Below, one piece after another: positions 1-8,729 of a stretch of 25,494 bases of DNA (position 1 is its first letter; the number at the start of each line of letters is the position of its first letter). Made by a program: the position numbers and the translations under genes. The notes beneath the pieces were generated by a model. That model saw only the letters and a list, made by a program, of their open reading frames with translations, did no database searches and was not told the origin of the DNA. The stretch covers positions 1 through 25,494 of the forward strand of contig JADGCD010000006.1 in the NCBI GenBank assembly GCA_015229165.1, read 5' to 3'. This DNA comes from Nitrospinota bacterium (GTDB taxonomy: Bacteria; Nitrospinota_A; UBA7883; JADGGD01).

Positions 1-2002
1 CAGGGGATCAACGCCAACATCATGTCGCTGGGGGGGGTGGCCATCGCCGTCGGCGAGATGATCGACGGCGTCATCGTGATGATCGAAAACGGTCTGCGCC
101 ATCTGGCTGCGGAGCGGGAGCAACGGGGACGTCCGCTGACGGAGCGGGAGCGGTGGGAGGTGGTGGGACGCTCATCCCGGGAGGTGGGGCCGGCGCTTTT
201 CTATTCCTTGCTGATCATCACCGTCTCGTTCTTCCCGGTCTTTGCCTTGCAAGCGCAGGAGGGGCGCCTCTTCGCCCCGCTGGCCTACACCAAGACCTAC
301 ACCATGCTGGCCGCCGCGTTGCTGGCGGTGACAGTGGCGCCGGTCTTGATGGGGCTGTTCCTGCGGGGGGCGGTTCCCGCCGAGGATGCCAATCCGCTGA
401 ACCGGTGGCTCCGGTCGCTCCACACCCCGCTGCTGGAGGCGGCTCTGCGCCGCCGCCGGGCGACGGTGGCCCTCGCGCTGCTTTTTGTGGCGAGTCTCCT
501 GTACCCCCTGTCGCGGCTCGGCTCCGAGTTCATGCCGCCGCTGGACGAGGGGGACATCCTCTACATGCCGACCACCGCGCCGGGGATCTCGGTCACCAAG
601 GCGCGCGAGATTCTCCAGCAGACCGACCGGATCCTGAAAACCTTCCCCGAGGTCGAGAGCGTCTTCGGCAAGGCGGGCCGGGCCGAGACCGCCACCGACC
701 CGGCGCCCCTGATGATGCTCGAAACGACCGTCCGGCTCAAACCGCGGGAGACGTGGCCCGACCCGTCGAAAAGCTCCCGCGATCTGATGCGGGAGATGGA
801 CGCCGCCATCCGGTTCCCCGGCCTCGCCAACGCCTGGACGATGCCGATCAAGACCCGGATCGACATGCTCTCCACCGGCATCAAGACCCCGGTGGGGATC
901 AAGGTCTCCGGGCCCGACCTGGCGACGCTGGAACGGGTGGCCGGGGAGGTTGAGCGGGTGGTGAAACGGGCGCCGGAGACGGTCTCCGCCTTCGCCGACA
1001 GGAGCGCCGCCGGTTATTTTCTCGACTTCGACATCCGCCGCCGGGACGCGGCCCGCTACGGCCTGACCGTCGCCGACGTGCAGGAGGTCATCGGCTCGGC
1101 CATCGGCGGCATGAGCGTCACCGAGACCGTGGAGGGGCTGGAGCGGTATCCGGTGAATGTTCGCTACCCCCGCGAGCTGCGGGACGACCTGACGCAACTG
1201 AAACGGGCGCTGGTGGCCACCCCCACCGGGGCGCAGATTCCCCTGTCGCTGGTGGCGGACATCACGACGCGCCGGGGCGCCGATTCGGTCAAGACGGAAA
1301 ACTCCCGCCCGTCGGCCTGGGTCTATGTGGACATCGATACCGACGACATCGGGGGCTACGTGGCCCGGGCGAAGGAGGCGGTGGCGGCGGTCACCCTGCC
1401 TCCCGGCTATACGCTCGAATGGTCGGGGCAGTACGAATACATGGAGCGGGCCCGCCAGCGTCTGGCGCTCGTGGCGCCGGTGACGGTGGCGCTGATCTTT
1501 CTCTTGCTCTACTTCCACTTCGGCGAATATGTGGGGCCGTTGGTGGTGATGGTGTCGCTCCCCTTCGCGCTGGTGGGGGGCGTCTGGCTGGTCTGGCTGC
1601 TCGACTACAACCTGTCGGTGGCGGTGGGGGTCGGCTTCATCGCGCTGGCCGGGGTGGCGTCGGAGGTGGGGGTGCTGATCCTGACCTTCATTGACCAGAC
1701 CGTCGATGAGCGACGCCGTGCGGGGGGGGGGCGTCCTCCTGTCGGCGGCCCAACTGTACGCCGCCGCCCGGGACGGGGCTTCGCAGCGGCTACGGCCGGT
1801 GGTAATGACTTCGGTCACGACCTTCGTGGGGCTGGCGCCGATCATGTGGGGGACCGGGACCGGTTCGGAGGTCATGCGCCGGATCGCGGCGCCGATGGTG
1901 GGAGGGATGGTCACTACCATGCTACTCGGGCTGGTGGTGTTGCCGGTGGTCTATGGATATGTTCTGGTCTGGCGGGAGCGGCGTCTCGCCTCCACCTATT
2001 AA
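1..2002 (+). CDS. cusA: CusA/CzcA-type heavy-metal RND efflux pump, 5'-partial and frameshifted
   Basis: This is the C-terminal two thirds of an inner-membrane RND transporter that uses proton antiport to drive metal ions through a periplasmic adaptor and an outer-membrane channel. The reading frame is open from base 1, so roughly the first 375 residues of a usual 1,040 lie outside the window. The TM4 region carries AVGEMIDGVIVMIEN, close to the Cu/Ag (CusA-like) subgroup, which argues for monovalent copper or silver over Zn/Co/Cd. The family C-terminal signature GLAPIMWGTGTGSEVMRRIA lies in a different frame from the rest. The frames join at a run of ten G (1722-1731). Nine G would give one continuous protein of about 667 visible residues ending at the TAA at 2000-2002; as written, frame 1 runs on as a non-homologous tail. 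The cause may be a read error, a null mutation or slippage. Identification of the family is firm. Confidence 0.9.
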
Positions 2003-2014
2003 CGGGAGAATGAA

Positions 2015-2464
2015 ATGAACGTACCGTCGCTGTTCATGGCCGTTCTGTTGGCATCCTGCGGCATGGCATTCGCCGCCGACCCCCATGAGGGGCATGGGGC
2101 GCCGACCGCCGCTCCAAGCGCCCACGAGGCGATGGTCGACCCGTTCATGGTGAAAAAGGAGATCGACGGATACACCGTCACCTTCCATGTCATGCCCTCC
2201 GCCGACGACATGAAGAGCATGGGCGCCGACAGCCTGATGGTGAAGATCGAAAAGGGGGGCGTCGTCGTGGCGGGGGTGATCGCCAATTCGAAGGTGATCT
2301 TCCCCGACGGGCGGGAGGAGACGAAACCGATGATGGTCATGGGGGATTGGCTTATGGCCGGGTACGATCTGGCCAAGGAAGGGCGCCATCAGCTGATGGT
2401 TCTCTTCAAGACCGCCGACGGACAGAAACGCTTCGGCGGGGTCTGGTATCCGCAACCCAAATAG
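2015..2464 (+). CDS. Small exported Met/His-rich protein, possibly YtkA-like, probable copper-related
   Basis: This 149-residue protein begins with a hydrophobic export signal. Cleavage could fall after AFA near residue 20, but an overlapping LASC (residues 12-15) also fits a lipobox, so it is either periplasmic or a lipoprotein. The mature start is rich in His and Met (DPHEGHG, then many Met residues), as in proteins that handle copper. The remainder resembles the small beta-sandwich YtkA/FixH-type domains, ending in a GVWYP motif; that resemblance is by eye only. It starts 12 bases after the RND pump stop, with GGGAGAA as ribosome binding site before ATG 2015, so the two genes are almost certainly co-transcribed. 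A periplasmic metal chaperone or sensor for the pump is an inference; no catalytic motif is visible. Confidence 0.7.
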   Translation: MNVPSLFMAVLLASCGMAFAADPHEGHGAPTAAPSAHEAMVDPFMVKKEIDGYTVTFHVMPSADDMKSMGADSLMVKIEKGGVVVAGVIANSKVIFPDGREETKPMMVMGDWLMAGYDLAKEGRHQLMVLFKTADGQKRFGGVWYPQPK

Positions 2465-2477
2465 CCGTCGATCGGTA

Positions 2478-2505
2478 TTGACTCCTTTCCCCATCGGTTT
2501 ATAGT
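2478..2505 (+). promoter_or_regulatory. Sigma70-like promoter for the zinc-ribbon gene
   Basis: TTGACT (2478-2483) and TATAGT (2500-2505) are separated by 16 bases, between the copper operon stop and the next start. The predicted transcript start near 2512 gives a leader of about 30 bases. No obvious terminator separates it from the upstream genes. Confidence 0.6.
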
Positions 2506-2541
2506 TGAGAGACACGTCGTATCGTTGAAGAGGGGGTGTTC

Positions 2542-2874
2542 ATGGACGTTCGGGTGCAGGCTTGCCAGAACTGCGGGTCGGAACGGACCCGGAATCTGCT
2601 CGTGCGGGAACCGGAAAAACAGGATCAGGTCTTCGTCCAGTGCGTCGAGTGCGAGGAGCTGGTCTCCCGCTACGCGCTGGCGGAGAACGGGTACTACCAC
2701 CACGGCAAGGGGTTCGAATCGTACATGCGCAGCATGAAACGGGCCGGCTCGACCGCCTCGGCGCAGGAGATGAAGGACAGCTTCGAGAACATCCGGGCCG
2801 TGACGCTGGACGAGTTCGCCTCGGTCATCAACGATCTCAACCGCAAGGAACGGGACGACCGGACCCGCCGCTGA
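2542..2874 (+). CDS. Zinc-ribbon protein of unknown function
   Basis: A 110-residue soluble protein. The N-terminal half has a classic zinc ribbon: CQNC followed about 24 residues later by CVEC, able to hold one Zn in a four-cysteine site. The C-terminal half is charged and predicted helical, with no further recognisable motif. ATG 2542 is chosen because the purine run GAAGAGGGGG lies about 6 bases upstream; GTG 2536 is in frame but sits inside that run. The gene has its own promoter and ends 54 bases before the end of the convergent DHH gene. The ribbon could bind nucleic acid or protein, but I do not recognise the family and no function is assigned. Confidence 0.75.
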   Translation: MDVRVQACQNCGSERTRNLLVREPEKQDQVFVQCVECEELVSRYALAENGYYHHGKGFESYMRSMKRAGSTASAQEMKDSFENIRAVTLDEFASVINDLNRKERDDRTRR

Positions 2875-2928
2875 ACCGGAGGCGCGCGGGAAACGCCACG
2901 CCCCGTCCCGGTCGGAAATCCCTGCGGG

Positions 2929-4320
2929 TCACCCCTCTTCGGCCAGCCCCTTGGCGAACCATTCCTGCAAGAGCTCCCGCAACTGGGTCATGTTGCGGAC
3001 CCCATGCTCCCGCCTGAAGTAGGCTAGCGGAATCACCCCCTTGGCCGCTGAGGTGTGGCCGCCGGCGGAGCCGATGGCGCCGAACAGCCCCTTCATCAGG
3101 ACGCCTGCGTCCCGCTCGCCGCCGAGGTAGCGCAGCGAAATCACCACGTTCCCCTCGTAGACCCCTCCTACCGCTGACCAGGTCACTTCGCCGAACTGGG
3201 TGCCGAAGTCGGCCAGCCGGGGGATGATGTCCTCCTGGCGCACGGTGTCGAGCCAGATGAAAATCATGTCCCGGATGATCTTCCGGTTCTTGATGGCCCG
3301 GACGAAATAGCGCAGTTCGTCCGGTTTCAACCGGGGCCGGGACATGGAGGAGAGGAGTTGGATATTCGCCCGTGGCCACAGGGCGGTGAAGGCGTCGAAG
3401 TCGCGGCGGGTGGTGTCCCGCGAGAGGTTCATGGTGTCGGTGGTGATGCCGTAGAGGAGCCCGGTGGCCACCGGTTCGTCGATGTAGGTCTCGGAGGCCA
3501 CCAAATATTCGTAGAGCATGGTCGAGGTGGCGCCGCAGGCCGGGTCGACGTCGTAGAACGAGCAGGCGAAACTGTGGGGATACGGATGGTGGTCGATGAC
3601 CGCATCGACCGTGTGCGAGAAGGTATCACCGAAGTAGGGGGGCTGCACATCGACCATGACCACCCGGTCGAAGGCGGACAGTTCGATGGGAGTGATGGTC
3701 CGGATGGCGGTCTTCAGGAGCGACAGCATCGCCAGGTTCTCGTTGCGGGTGACGGCGCCGAAGGTGACGAGGGAGGCGGTCTCGTCGGTCCGCCCCAGCA
3801 ACGCCTGCACCGCCATGCCGCTGGCGATGGCGTCCGGGTCGGGGTCGTTCTGCGTCAGGATGGCGATCTTGCGCCCCCCGGCCAGGGTCTCCCGCAGACG
3901 CAACGCCTTGCGCCGGGCCTCCAGCACCTCCCACTCCCGGTTCATCACCTGCCGCGCCGTCCGGTCCAGATCGAGGATCACCATGTTGGGCTGCTGGTGG
4001 CGCGGGAATCCGGGGGAGTTTTCCGTCAGCAACAGGATGGCCGGCGGGCGGGAGCGGGAAGAGAGGATCTCGATAAGGATGGCGAAGGGGCCCGCGTCGC
4101 CGGTGGAGAGGATCACCCGGTCGTCTTCGGTGATGTCGAAGGAGCCGAGGGCGTCCAGGTCGATGTGGCTCCAGAAGTCGATCCCCCCCCCGTCGGGGAC
4201 GTCCGGCATCCACTCTTCCCGTTCGCGGAACCAGACGATCCGGAGCTGGTCGTCCTTCGCGGCGAGCGACCGGATGGCGGAGACATGCTCCGCCCGGTCG
4301 ACAAAGGCAAAATAACGCAT
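2929..4320 (-). CDS. DHH/DHHA1-family phosphoesterase with N-terminal TrkA-N-like domain
   Basis: A 463-residue cytosolic protein. Residues about 150-310 form a DHH domain with metal-binding motifs PDPDAIAS (160-167), VDVQ (223-226), DHH (243-245) and TTD (293-295). Residues about 340-460 form the DHHA1 substrate domain with GGH (420-422). These motifs define the NrnA/RecJ superfamily of Mn-dependent phosphoesterases that cleave short oligonucleotides, pAp or cyclic dinucleotide products. The first 140 residues look like an alpha/beta RCK/TrkA-N-type domain but lack a clear GxGxxG. Motif I has Gln157 where NrnA usually has His. NanoRNase/pAp phosphatase activity is likely from the family, but the substrate cannot be fixed because of the extra domain. 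It is transcribed divergently from copA with 76 bases between starts. Confidence 0.88.
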   Translation of the reverse strand: MRYFAFVDRAEHVSAIRSLAAKDDQLRIVWFREREEWMPDVPDGGGIDFWSHIDLDALGSFDITEDDRVILSTGDAGPFAILIEILSSRSRPPAILLLTENSPGFPRHQQPNMVILDLDRTARQVMNREWEVLEARRKALRLRETLAGGRKIAILTQNDPDPDAIASGMAVQALLGRTDETASLVTFGAVTRNENLAMLSLLKTAIRTITPIELSAFDRVVMVDVQPPYFGDTFSHTVDAVIDHHPYPHSFACSFYDVDPACGATSTMLYEYLVASETYIDEPVATGLLYGITTDTMNLSRDTTRRDFDAFTALWPRANIQLLSSMSRPRLKPDELRYFVRAIKNRKIIRDMIFIWLDTVRQEDIIPRLADFGTQFGEVTWSAVGGVYEGNVVISLRYLGGERDAGVLMKGLFGAIGSAGGHTSAAKGVIPLAYFRREHGVRNMTQLRELLQEWFAKGLAEEG

Positions 4321-4396
4321 GGAGGGACGGCCCCGGAAATTGGCGACGCAGGAACGGCGCTATTCTATCATGGAGGGAGCAGCGAGGAGGACGACC

Positions 4397-6619
4397 ATGA
4401 CAACCCGGCGGATCGAGATCGGCGTGGCGGGGATGACCTGCGCCGCCTGCGTGCGGCGGGTGGAGAGCTTTCTCAAAAAAGGGGAGGGGGTCGCCCAGGC
4501 CAGCGTCAACCTCGCCACCGAATCGGCCACCGTCACCTACGACGAAGGAAAGATCGGCGCCGACACGCTCAAGGGGCTGGTGGCCAAGGCCGGCTACGAG
4601 CCGTACGATCTGGTCGATCCCTTCGATCCCGCGCAGGGGGAGCGCAAAGAGGACGAGCGGGCCGACGCGCGCATGCGTCTGGCCGTCGCCGCGACGTTGA
4701 CCGCGCCGGTGATGCTGCTGGCCATGGGGCCGATGGTCGGCGTCGATACCGGAGTCTCCCACGTCTCCTCCGGCGTCGCGCAGGCGCTTTTCTCTACGGC
4801 GGCCCTCTTCTACGCCGGGCGCCAGTTCTTCGTCGGGGCGTGGAAGGCGGCCCGGGCGGCTACCTCCGACATGAACACCCTCATCGCGCTGGGAACCTTT
4901 TCCGCCTGGAGCTACTCGATGGTGGCGGTGACGGCGCCGGGAGTCGTCCCGCACGACGGCGGGCATCCCCCCCTCTACTTCGAGTCGGCGGCGATGATCG
5001 TCACCCTGATCCTGCTGGGGAAGTATCTTGAAGCGGCGGCCCGGGGAAGGGCGGGGGACGCCATCGCCCATCTGGTTCGGCTCCGCCCTCGGACCGCCAC
5101 GGTAGTCCGCGACGGGGTCGAAACGGCGGTAGAGATCGGTCAGGTGAAAGTGGGGGAGATGGTCCGGGTCCGCCCCGGCGAAGCCTTCCCGGTGGACGGC
5201 GAAGTGGTGGAAGGCGCCTCGTCGGTGGACGAATCGATGCTGACCGGCGAGTCGATGCCGCAGGACAAAAAGCCGGGCGATGCGGTCGCCGGGGGGACGG
5301 TCAACGGAACCGGGTCGTTGTTGATCCGTGCCACCGCCGTCGGCGCCCGGACCGCGTTGGCAAAGATCATCCGCCTCGTGCGGGAGGCCCAGGGGGCGAA
5401 AGCCCCCATCCAGAAACTGGCCGACTATATCGCGTCGATCTTCGTCCCCATCGTCGTCACCATCGCCGTCGTCACCTTCGCCGTCTGGTTCATGGTCGGG
5501 CCAGAGCCACGGTTCATCCACGCGCTTACCGCCTTTGTGGCGGTGCTGATTATCGCCTGCCCCTGCGCGTTGGGGCTTGCCACGCCGACCGCCATCATGG
5601 TGGGGACCGGCATGGGCGCCAAAATGGGGGCGCTGGTCAAAACGGGGGAGTCGCTGGAACGGGCGGCCAAACTCGATACCCTGCTGCTCGACAAAACCGG
5701 CACCGTCACCAGCGGGCAGCTCTCCGTCACCGACGTGGTGTGGGATACCGACGTTCTGGTCTACGCCGCCGCTGTCGAACGCCACTCGGAGCATCCGGTG
5801 GGACGGGCAGTGGTCGCCGAAGCGAACCGTCGGCTCCTTCCGCCAAAAGAGGCGGCCGACTTCGCCTCGACCACCGGCGCCGGAGTGACCGCCGTGGTGG
5901 AGGGGAAAGGGATCGCCGTCGGCTCGGCCCGGCTTATGGCGCAGTGGTCGGTCGATCTGTCCGCCCTGGAGCAGGAAGCCGACCGGCTGGCGGGGGAGGG
6001 GAAGACCCCTCTCTTCGTGGCCGTTGACGGGGTGGCCAAAGGAATCGTCGCCGTGGCCGATACTCTCCGCCCCGAAGCGGTTGCTGCCGTTGCCCGGTTG
6101 AAAAGAGAGGGGCTTCGCGTTGTCATGGTCACTGGCGACCGGCGCACCGTCGCGGAAGCAGTGGCGGCGCTGGCCGGGATCGACGAAGTGATCGCCGACA
6201 CCACCCCGGCGGAAAAAGGGGAGGCGGTCGATAGGCTGAAAGCCGAAGGCCGAATTGTCGGCATGGTGGGGGACGGCATCAACGACGCCCCGGCGCTGGC
6301 GGCGGCCGACGTCGGTTTCGCCATCGGCGCGGGAACCGACGTGGCCATCGAGTCGGCCGACATCACCCTCGTGCGCGGCGACCTTGCGGTCATCGGCGAC
6401 ACCATCGCTCTCGGGAAGGCGACGTTGCGGACGATTCGCCGGAACCTCTTCTGGGCTTTCTTCTACAACGCGGCGCTGATTCCGGTGGCGGCGGGGGTTC
6501 TCTACCCGGCCTGGGGCGTCACCATCGGCCCCATGCTGGCGGGCGCCGCCATGGCCTTCTCGTCGGTGACGGTGGTCGGCTCCTCCCTCCTGCTGCGCCG
6601 GTTCCGCCCCCCGCGCTGA
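4397..6619 (+). CDS. copA: CopA-type Cu(+)-exporting P1B-ATPase
   Basis: A 740-residue inner-membrane ATPase that pumps Cu(+) from the cytoplasm. In order: one heavy-metal-associated domain with GMTCAAC (Cys15 and Cys18), transmembrane helices, an actuator domain with TGES, the intramembrane CPC at 388-390, the phosphorylated Asp432 in DKTGT, a HP motif in SEHPVG, and GDGINDAP near residue 626. The last helices hold YN and MxxSS (MAFSSV), the residues that mark the Cu(+)-selective P1B-1 subgroup. ATG 4397 is chosen because GAGGAGG ends 6 bases upstream and the protein then starts just before the metal-binding domain; an in-frame ATG at 4319 would overlap the divergent gene. A single HMA domain is normal for the family. 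With the CusA-like pump upstream, both cytoplasmic and periplasmic copper export are represented. I see no CueR-type promoter. Confidence 0.95.
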   Translation: MTTRRIEIGVAGMTCAACVRRVESFLKKGEGVAQASVNLATESATVTYDEGKIGADTLKGLVAKAGYEPYDLVDPFDPAQGERKEDERADARMRLAVAATLTAPVMLLAMGPMVGVDTGVSHVSSGVAQALFSTAALFYAGRQFFVGAWKAARAATSDMNTLIALGTFSAWSYSMVAVTAPGVVPHDGGHPPLYFESAAMIVTLILLGKYLEAAARGRAGDAIAHLVRLRPRTATVVRDGVETAVEIGQVKVGEMVRVRPGEAFPVDGEVVEGASSVDESMLTGESMPQDKKPGDAVAGGTVNGTGSLLIRATAVGARTALAKIIRLVREAQGAKAPIQKLADYIASIFVPIVVTIAVVTFAVWFMVGPEPRFIHALTAFVAVLIIACPCALGLATPTAIMVGTGMGAKMGALVKTGESLERAAKLDTLLLDKTGTVTSGQLSVTDVVWDTDVLVYAAAVERHSEHPVGRAVVAEANRRLLPPKEAADFASTTGAGVTAVVEGKGIAVGSARLMAQWSVDLSALEQEADRLAGEGKTPLFVAVDGVAKGIVAVADTLRPEAVAAVARLKREGLRVVMVTGDRRTVAEAVAALAGIDEVIADTTPAEKGEAVDRLKAEGRIVGMVGDGINDAPALAAADVGFAIGAGTDVAIESADITLVRGDLAVIGDTIALGKATLRTIRRNLFWAFFYNAALIPVAAGVLYPAWGVTIGPMLAGAAMAFSSVTVVGSSLLLRRFRPPR

Positions 6620-6635
6620 CCGGCGGTGATCGTCG

Positions 6636-6664
6636 TTGCTTGCCCCCCATGGCGGGGATAGAAT
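6636..6664 (+). promoter_or_regulatory. Sigma70-like promoter for the pfk-ribF operon
   Basis: TTGCTT (6636-6641) and TAGAAT (6659-6664) are separated by 17 bases, just after the copA stop. This supports ATG 6708 as the phosphofructokinase start, because upstream in-frame starts would lie in or before the promoter. Confidence 0.65.
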
Positions 6665-6707
6665 GACCGTATCCGCTTATTACACATCCACAGAGGGTTT
6701 CCGCGCC

Positions 6708-7787
6708 ATGCGAATCGGGGTTCTGACGGGGGGGGGCGACTGCCCCGGTCTCAATGCGGTCATCCGGGCCGTGGTGAAGACCGCCATTCACCAGTACGGC
6801 GACACGGTCATCGGATTCCGGGACGGCTTCTCCGGCCTCATAAAGGACAAAACCGTGCCCCTCGATCTGCCCAGCGTCAGCGGCATCCTTCCCCGCGGGG
6901 GGACAATCCTCGGCTCCTCCAACCGGGACAACCCGTTCCGCTACGCCGAACGGCGCAACGGCCAGGCCACCCAGTCGGACGTCTCCGACACGGTGGTGGA
7001 GACCTACCGGAAGCACGAGCTCGACTGCCTCATCGTCATCGGCGGCGACGGGACGCTGGAGATCGCCCACAAGTTCACCGCCAAGGGGCTCAACGTCATT
7101 GGCATCCCCAAGACCATCGACAACGACCTGTCGGCCACCCATGTCACCTTCGGTTTCGACACGGCGGTCAACACGGTCATGGAGGCCATCGACAAGATCA
7201 TGACCACCGCCGAAAGCCATCACCGGGTGATGGTGGTGGAGGTCATGGGCCGCGACGCCGGGTGGATCGCCATCTCCGCAGGGATGGCGGGGGGCGCCCA
7301 CATCATCCTCATCCCCGAGATTCCCTTCGATATGGAGCGGATCGCCGAACAGATATATACCCGCAAGGGGCGGGGCAAGCATTTCACCGTCATCGTGGTG
7401 GCCGAAGGGGCGAAGGCGGCCGGGGGCGACCGGATCATCAAGCGGATCGTCGAAGGATCGTCGGAGACGGTCCGCCTGGGCGGGGTGGGGGACATGGTCG
7501 CCCGCGAGCTGGAGGAGTTGACCCATCTGGAGGCCCGCTGCACCGTGCTGGGGCATATCCAGAGGGGGGGGACACCGTCGGCCTTCGACCGTATTCTCTC
7601 CACCCGCTACGGCGCCACGGCGGCGGTCTTCGCCCACGAGAAAAAGTTCGACCACATGGTGGCGTTGCGCACCCCGGACATCGCCGCCGTCCCCCTTTCC
7701 GAGGCGCTCCACCAGATGAAGCGGGTTCCCCCCACCGGCGGCCATGTGGAGACCGCCCGGCGGGTCGGCATCTCCTTCGGCGACTAG
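6708..7787 (+). CDS. pfkA: 6-phosphofructokinase, group III type
   Basis: A 359-residue glycolytic enzyme phosphorylating fructose 6-phosphate to the 1,6-bisphosphate. The N-terminal TGGGDCPGLNA (7-17), GGDGT (112-116), PKTIDND (134-140) with the catalytic Asp, and MGRDAGWIA (180-188) are all present. The phosphoryl donor is set by two sites. Gly115 in GGDGT matches ATP enzymes, while Lys135 in PKTIDND is typical of PPi and group III enzymes. ATP is the likelier donor, as in group III ATP-PFKs. The start ATG 6708 gives the normal MRIGVLTGGGD start and has AGAGGG about 10 bases upstream. The GGG at residues 8-10 is encoded in a run of nine G (6728-6736), in frame here. RibF starts 3 bases after the stop, so the two are co-transcribed. 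Confidence 0.92.
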   Translation: MRIGVLTGGGDCPGLNAVIRAVVKTAIHQYGDTVIGFRDGFSGLIKDKTVPLDLPSVSGILPRGGTILGSSNRDNPFRYAERRNGQATQSDVSDTVVETYRKHELDCLIVIGGDGTLEIAHKFTAKGLNVIGIPKTIDNDLSATHVTFGFDTAVNTVMEAIDKIMTTAESHHRVMVVEVMGRDAGWIAISAGMAGGAHIILIPEIPFDMERIAEQIYTRKGRGKHFTVIVVAEGAKAAGGDRIIKRIVEGSSETVRLGGVGDMVARELEELTHLEARCTVLGHIQRGGTPSAFDRILSTRYGATAAVFAHEKKFDHMVALRTPDIAAVPLSEALHQMKRVPPTGGHVETARRVGISFGD

Positions 7788-7790
7788 GGC

Positions 7791-8711
7791 ATGAGGATCG
7801 TTCGCGGCCTGCGCAACCTGAACGAACGGCTCCCCAGCCCCACGGTGGCGCTCGGGAACTTCGACGGAGTCCATGTGGGGCATCAGGCCATCTTCGCCCG
7901 GACCGTCGATCAGGCCCGGCGGGAGGGGGGGACCGCCATGGTCTACACCTTCGACCCCCATCCGCTCAAAATCCTCGCCCCCGATCAGGAGATCAGCCTT
8001 CTGACCGGCTTTAAGAAAAAGATGGAGCTGGTTGCCGGAAGCGGCATTGAAGTGGCTCTGTTGGCCGACTTCAACCGCAACTTTGCGCGGATGCACCCGA
8101 AAGAGTTCGCCACCCGCCTGAAGGAGGGGATCGGCATGACCCGCGTGGTGGTGGGACACGACTACTCCTTCGGGCAAGGGAAGAGCGGCACCATCGAATC
8201 CCTCTCCCGGCTGGGGGAGGAGCTTGGTTTCACCGTCGAGGTGGTCGAAGCGGTGGAGCGGGAAGGGGGGCGGGTCTCCTCGACCCGGATCCGGGGGCTC
8301 CTGTTCGACGGGGAGGTGGCCACGGCCGCCCGGCTGTTGGGACGTCCCTACTCGCTCGAGGGGAAGGTGGTCGAAGGGTACAAACGGGGCCGCACCCTCG
8401 GTTTCCCCACCGCCAACCTCGAAACTCCCTTCGAAGTGGTTCCCGCCACCGGGGTTTACGCGGTTCGGGTCTCGGTGGAAGGAGGAGCGCCTGCGCCCGG
8501 GGTCGCCAACGTCGGTTTCAACCCCACCTTCGGACGGGATGACTTTATTATCGAGACCTACCTAATTGATTATAATGGCGATCTGTACGGCAAGGAGTTG
8601 GAGATTTTCTTCGTCGCCCGACTGCGGGGAGAGACCCGCTTCGCCTCGGTGGAGGAGCTGAAAGCCCAGATCGGCGCCGATATCGACGCCGCCCGCCGGG
8701 CGCTGGTTTAA
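7791..8711 (+). CDS. ribF: Bifunctional riboflavin kinase/FAD synthetase RibF
   Basis: A 306-residue cytosolic enzyme that phosphorylates riboflavin to FMN and adenylates FMN to FAD. The N-terminal FAD synthetase domain shows GNFDGVHVGH (22-31), TFDPHP (53-58) and SSTRIR (163-168). The C-terminal kinase domain shows GRTLGFPTANL (200-210), GVYAV (221-225), NPTFG and the catalytic Glu255 in ETYLID. Length matches the family. The start is only 3 bases after the pfk stop, with a weak ribosome binding site (ACTAGGGC), suggesting translational coupling. The next cluster contains two FAD-dependent enzymes, so proximity to a FAD supplier is suggestive, although RibF is a housekeeping enzyme and a separate promoter lies between them. 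Confidence 0.95.
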   Translation: MRIVRGLRNLNERLPSPTVALGNFDGVHVGHQAIFARTVDQARREGGTAMVYTFDPHPLKILAPDQEISLLTGFKKKMELVAGSGIEVALLADFNRNFARMHPKEFATRLKEGIGMTRVVVGHDYSFGQGKSGTIESLSRLGEELGFTVEVVEAVEREGGRVSSTRIRGLLFDGEVATAARLLGRPYSLEGKVVEGYKRGRTLGFPTANLETPFEVVPATGVYAVRVSVEGGAPAPGVANVGFNPTFGRDDFIIETYLIDYNGDLYGKELEIFFVARLRGETRFASVEELKAQIGADIDAARRALV

Positions 8712-8729
8712 CCCCCTCCCGAAAATCCC

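Noticed and set aside
172..1920. Long open frame on the minus strand opposite the RND pump
   Set aside because: It has the His/Arg/Gly/Pro-rich composition of an antisense shadow in GC-rich DNA, and the + strand has strong family matches throughout.
1691..2002. Separate small gene starting at TTG 1691
   Set aside because: Its product is plainly the displaced C-terminus of the RND pump, including the GTGSEVMRRIA signature.
4340..4366. TTGGCG and TATTCT as a copA promoter or CueR-type site
   Set aside because: The spacer is 15 bases, too short for sigma70 and far from the 19 bases of CueR promoters, and no CueR dyad is visible.
4319..4396. Upstream start of copA at 4319
   Set aside because: It overlaps the divergent DHH start, lacks a ribosome binding site and adds a non-conserved leader; ATG 4397 has GAGGAGG properly spaced.
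3358..5794. Long open frames antisense to the DHH and copA genes (557 aa on +, 722 aa on -)
   Set aside because: Both run across two real genes and the divergent promoter region, with low-complexity composition and no recognisable domain.
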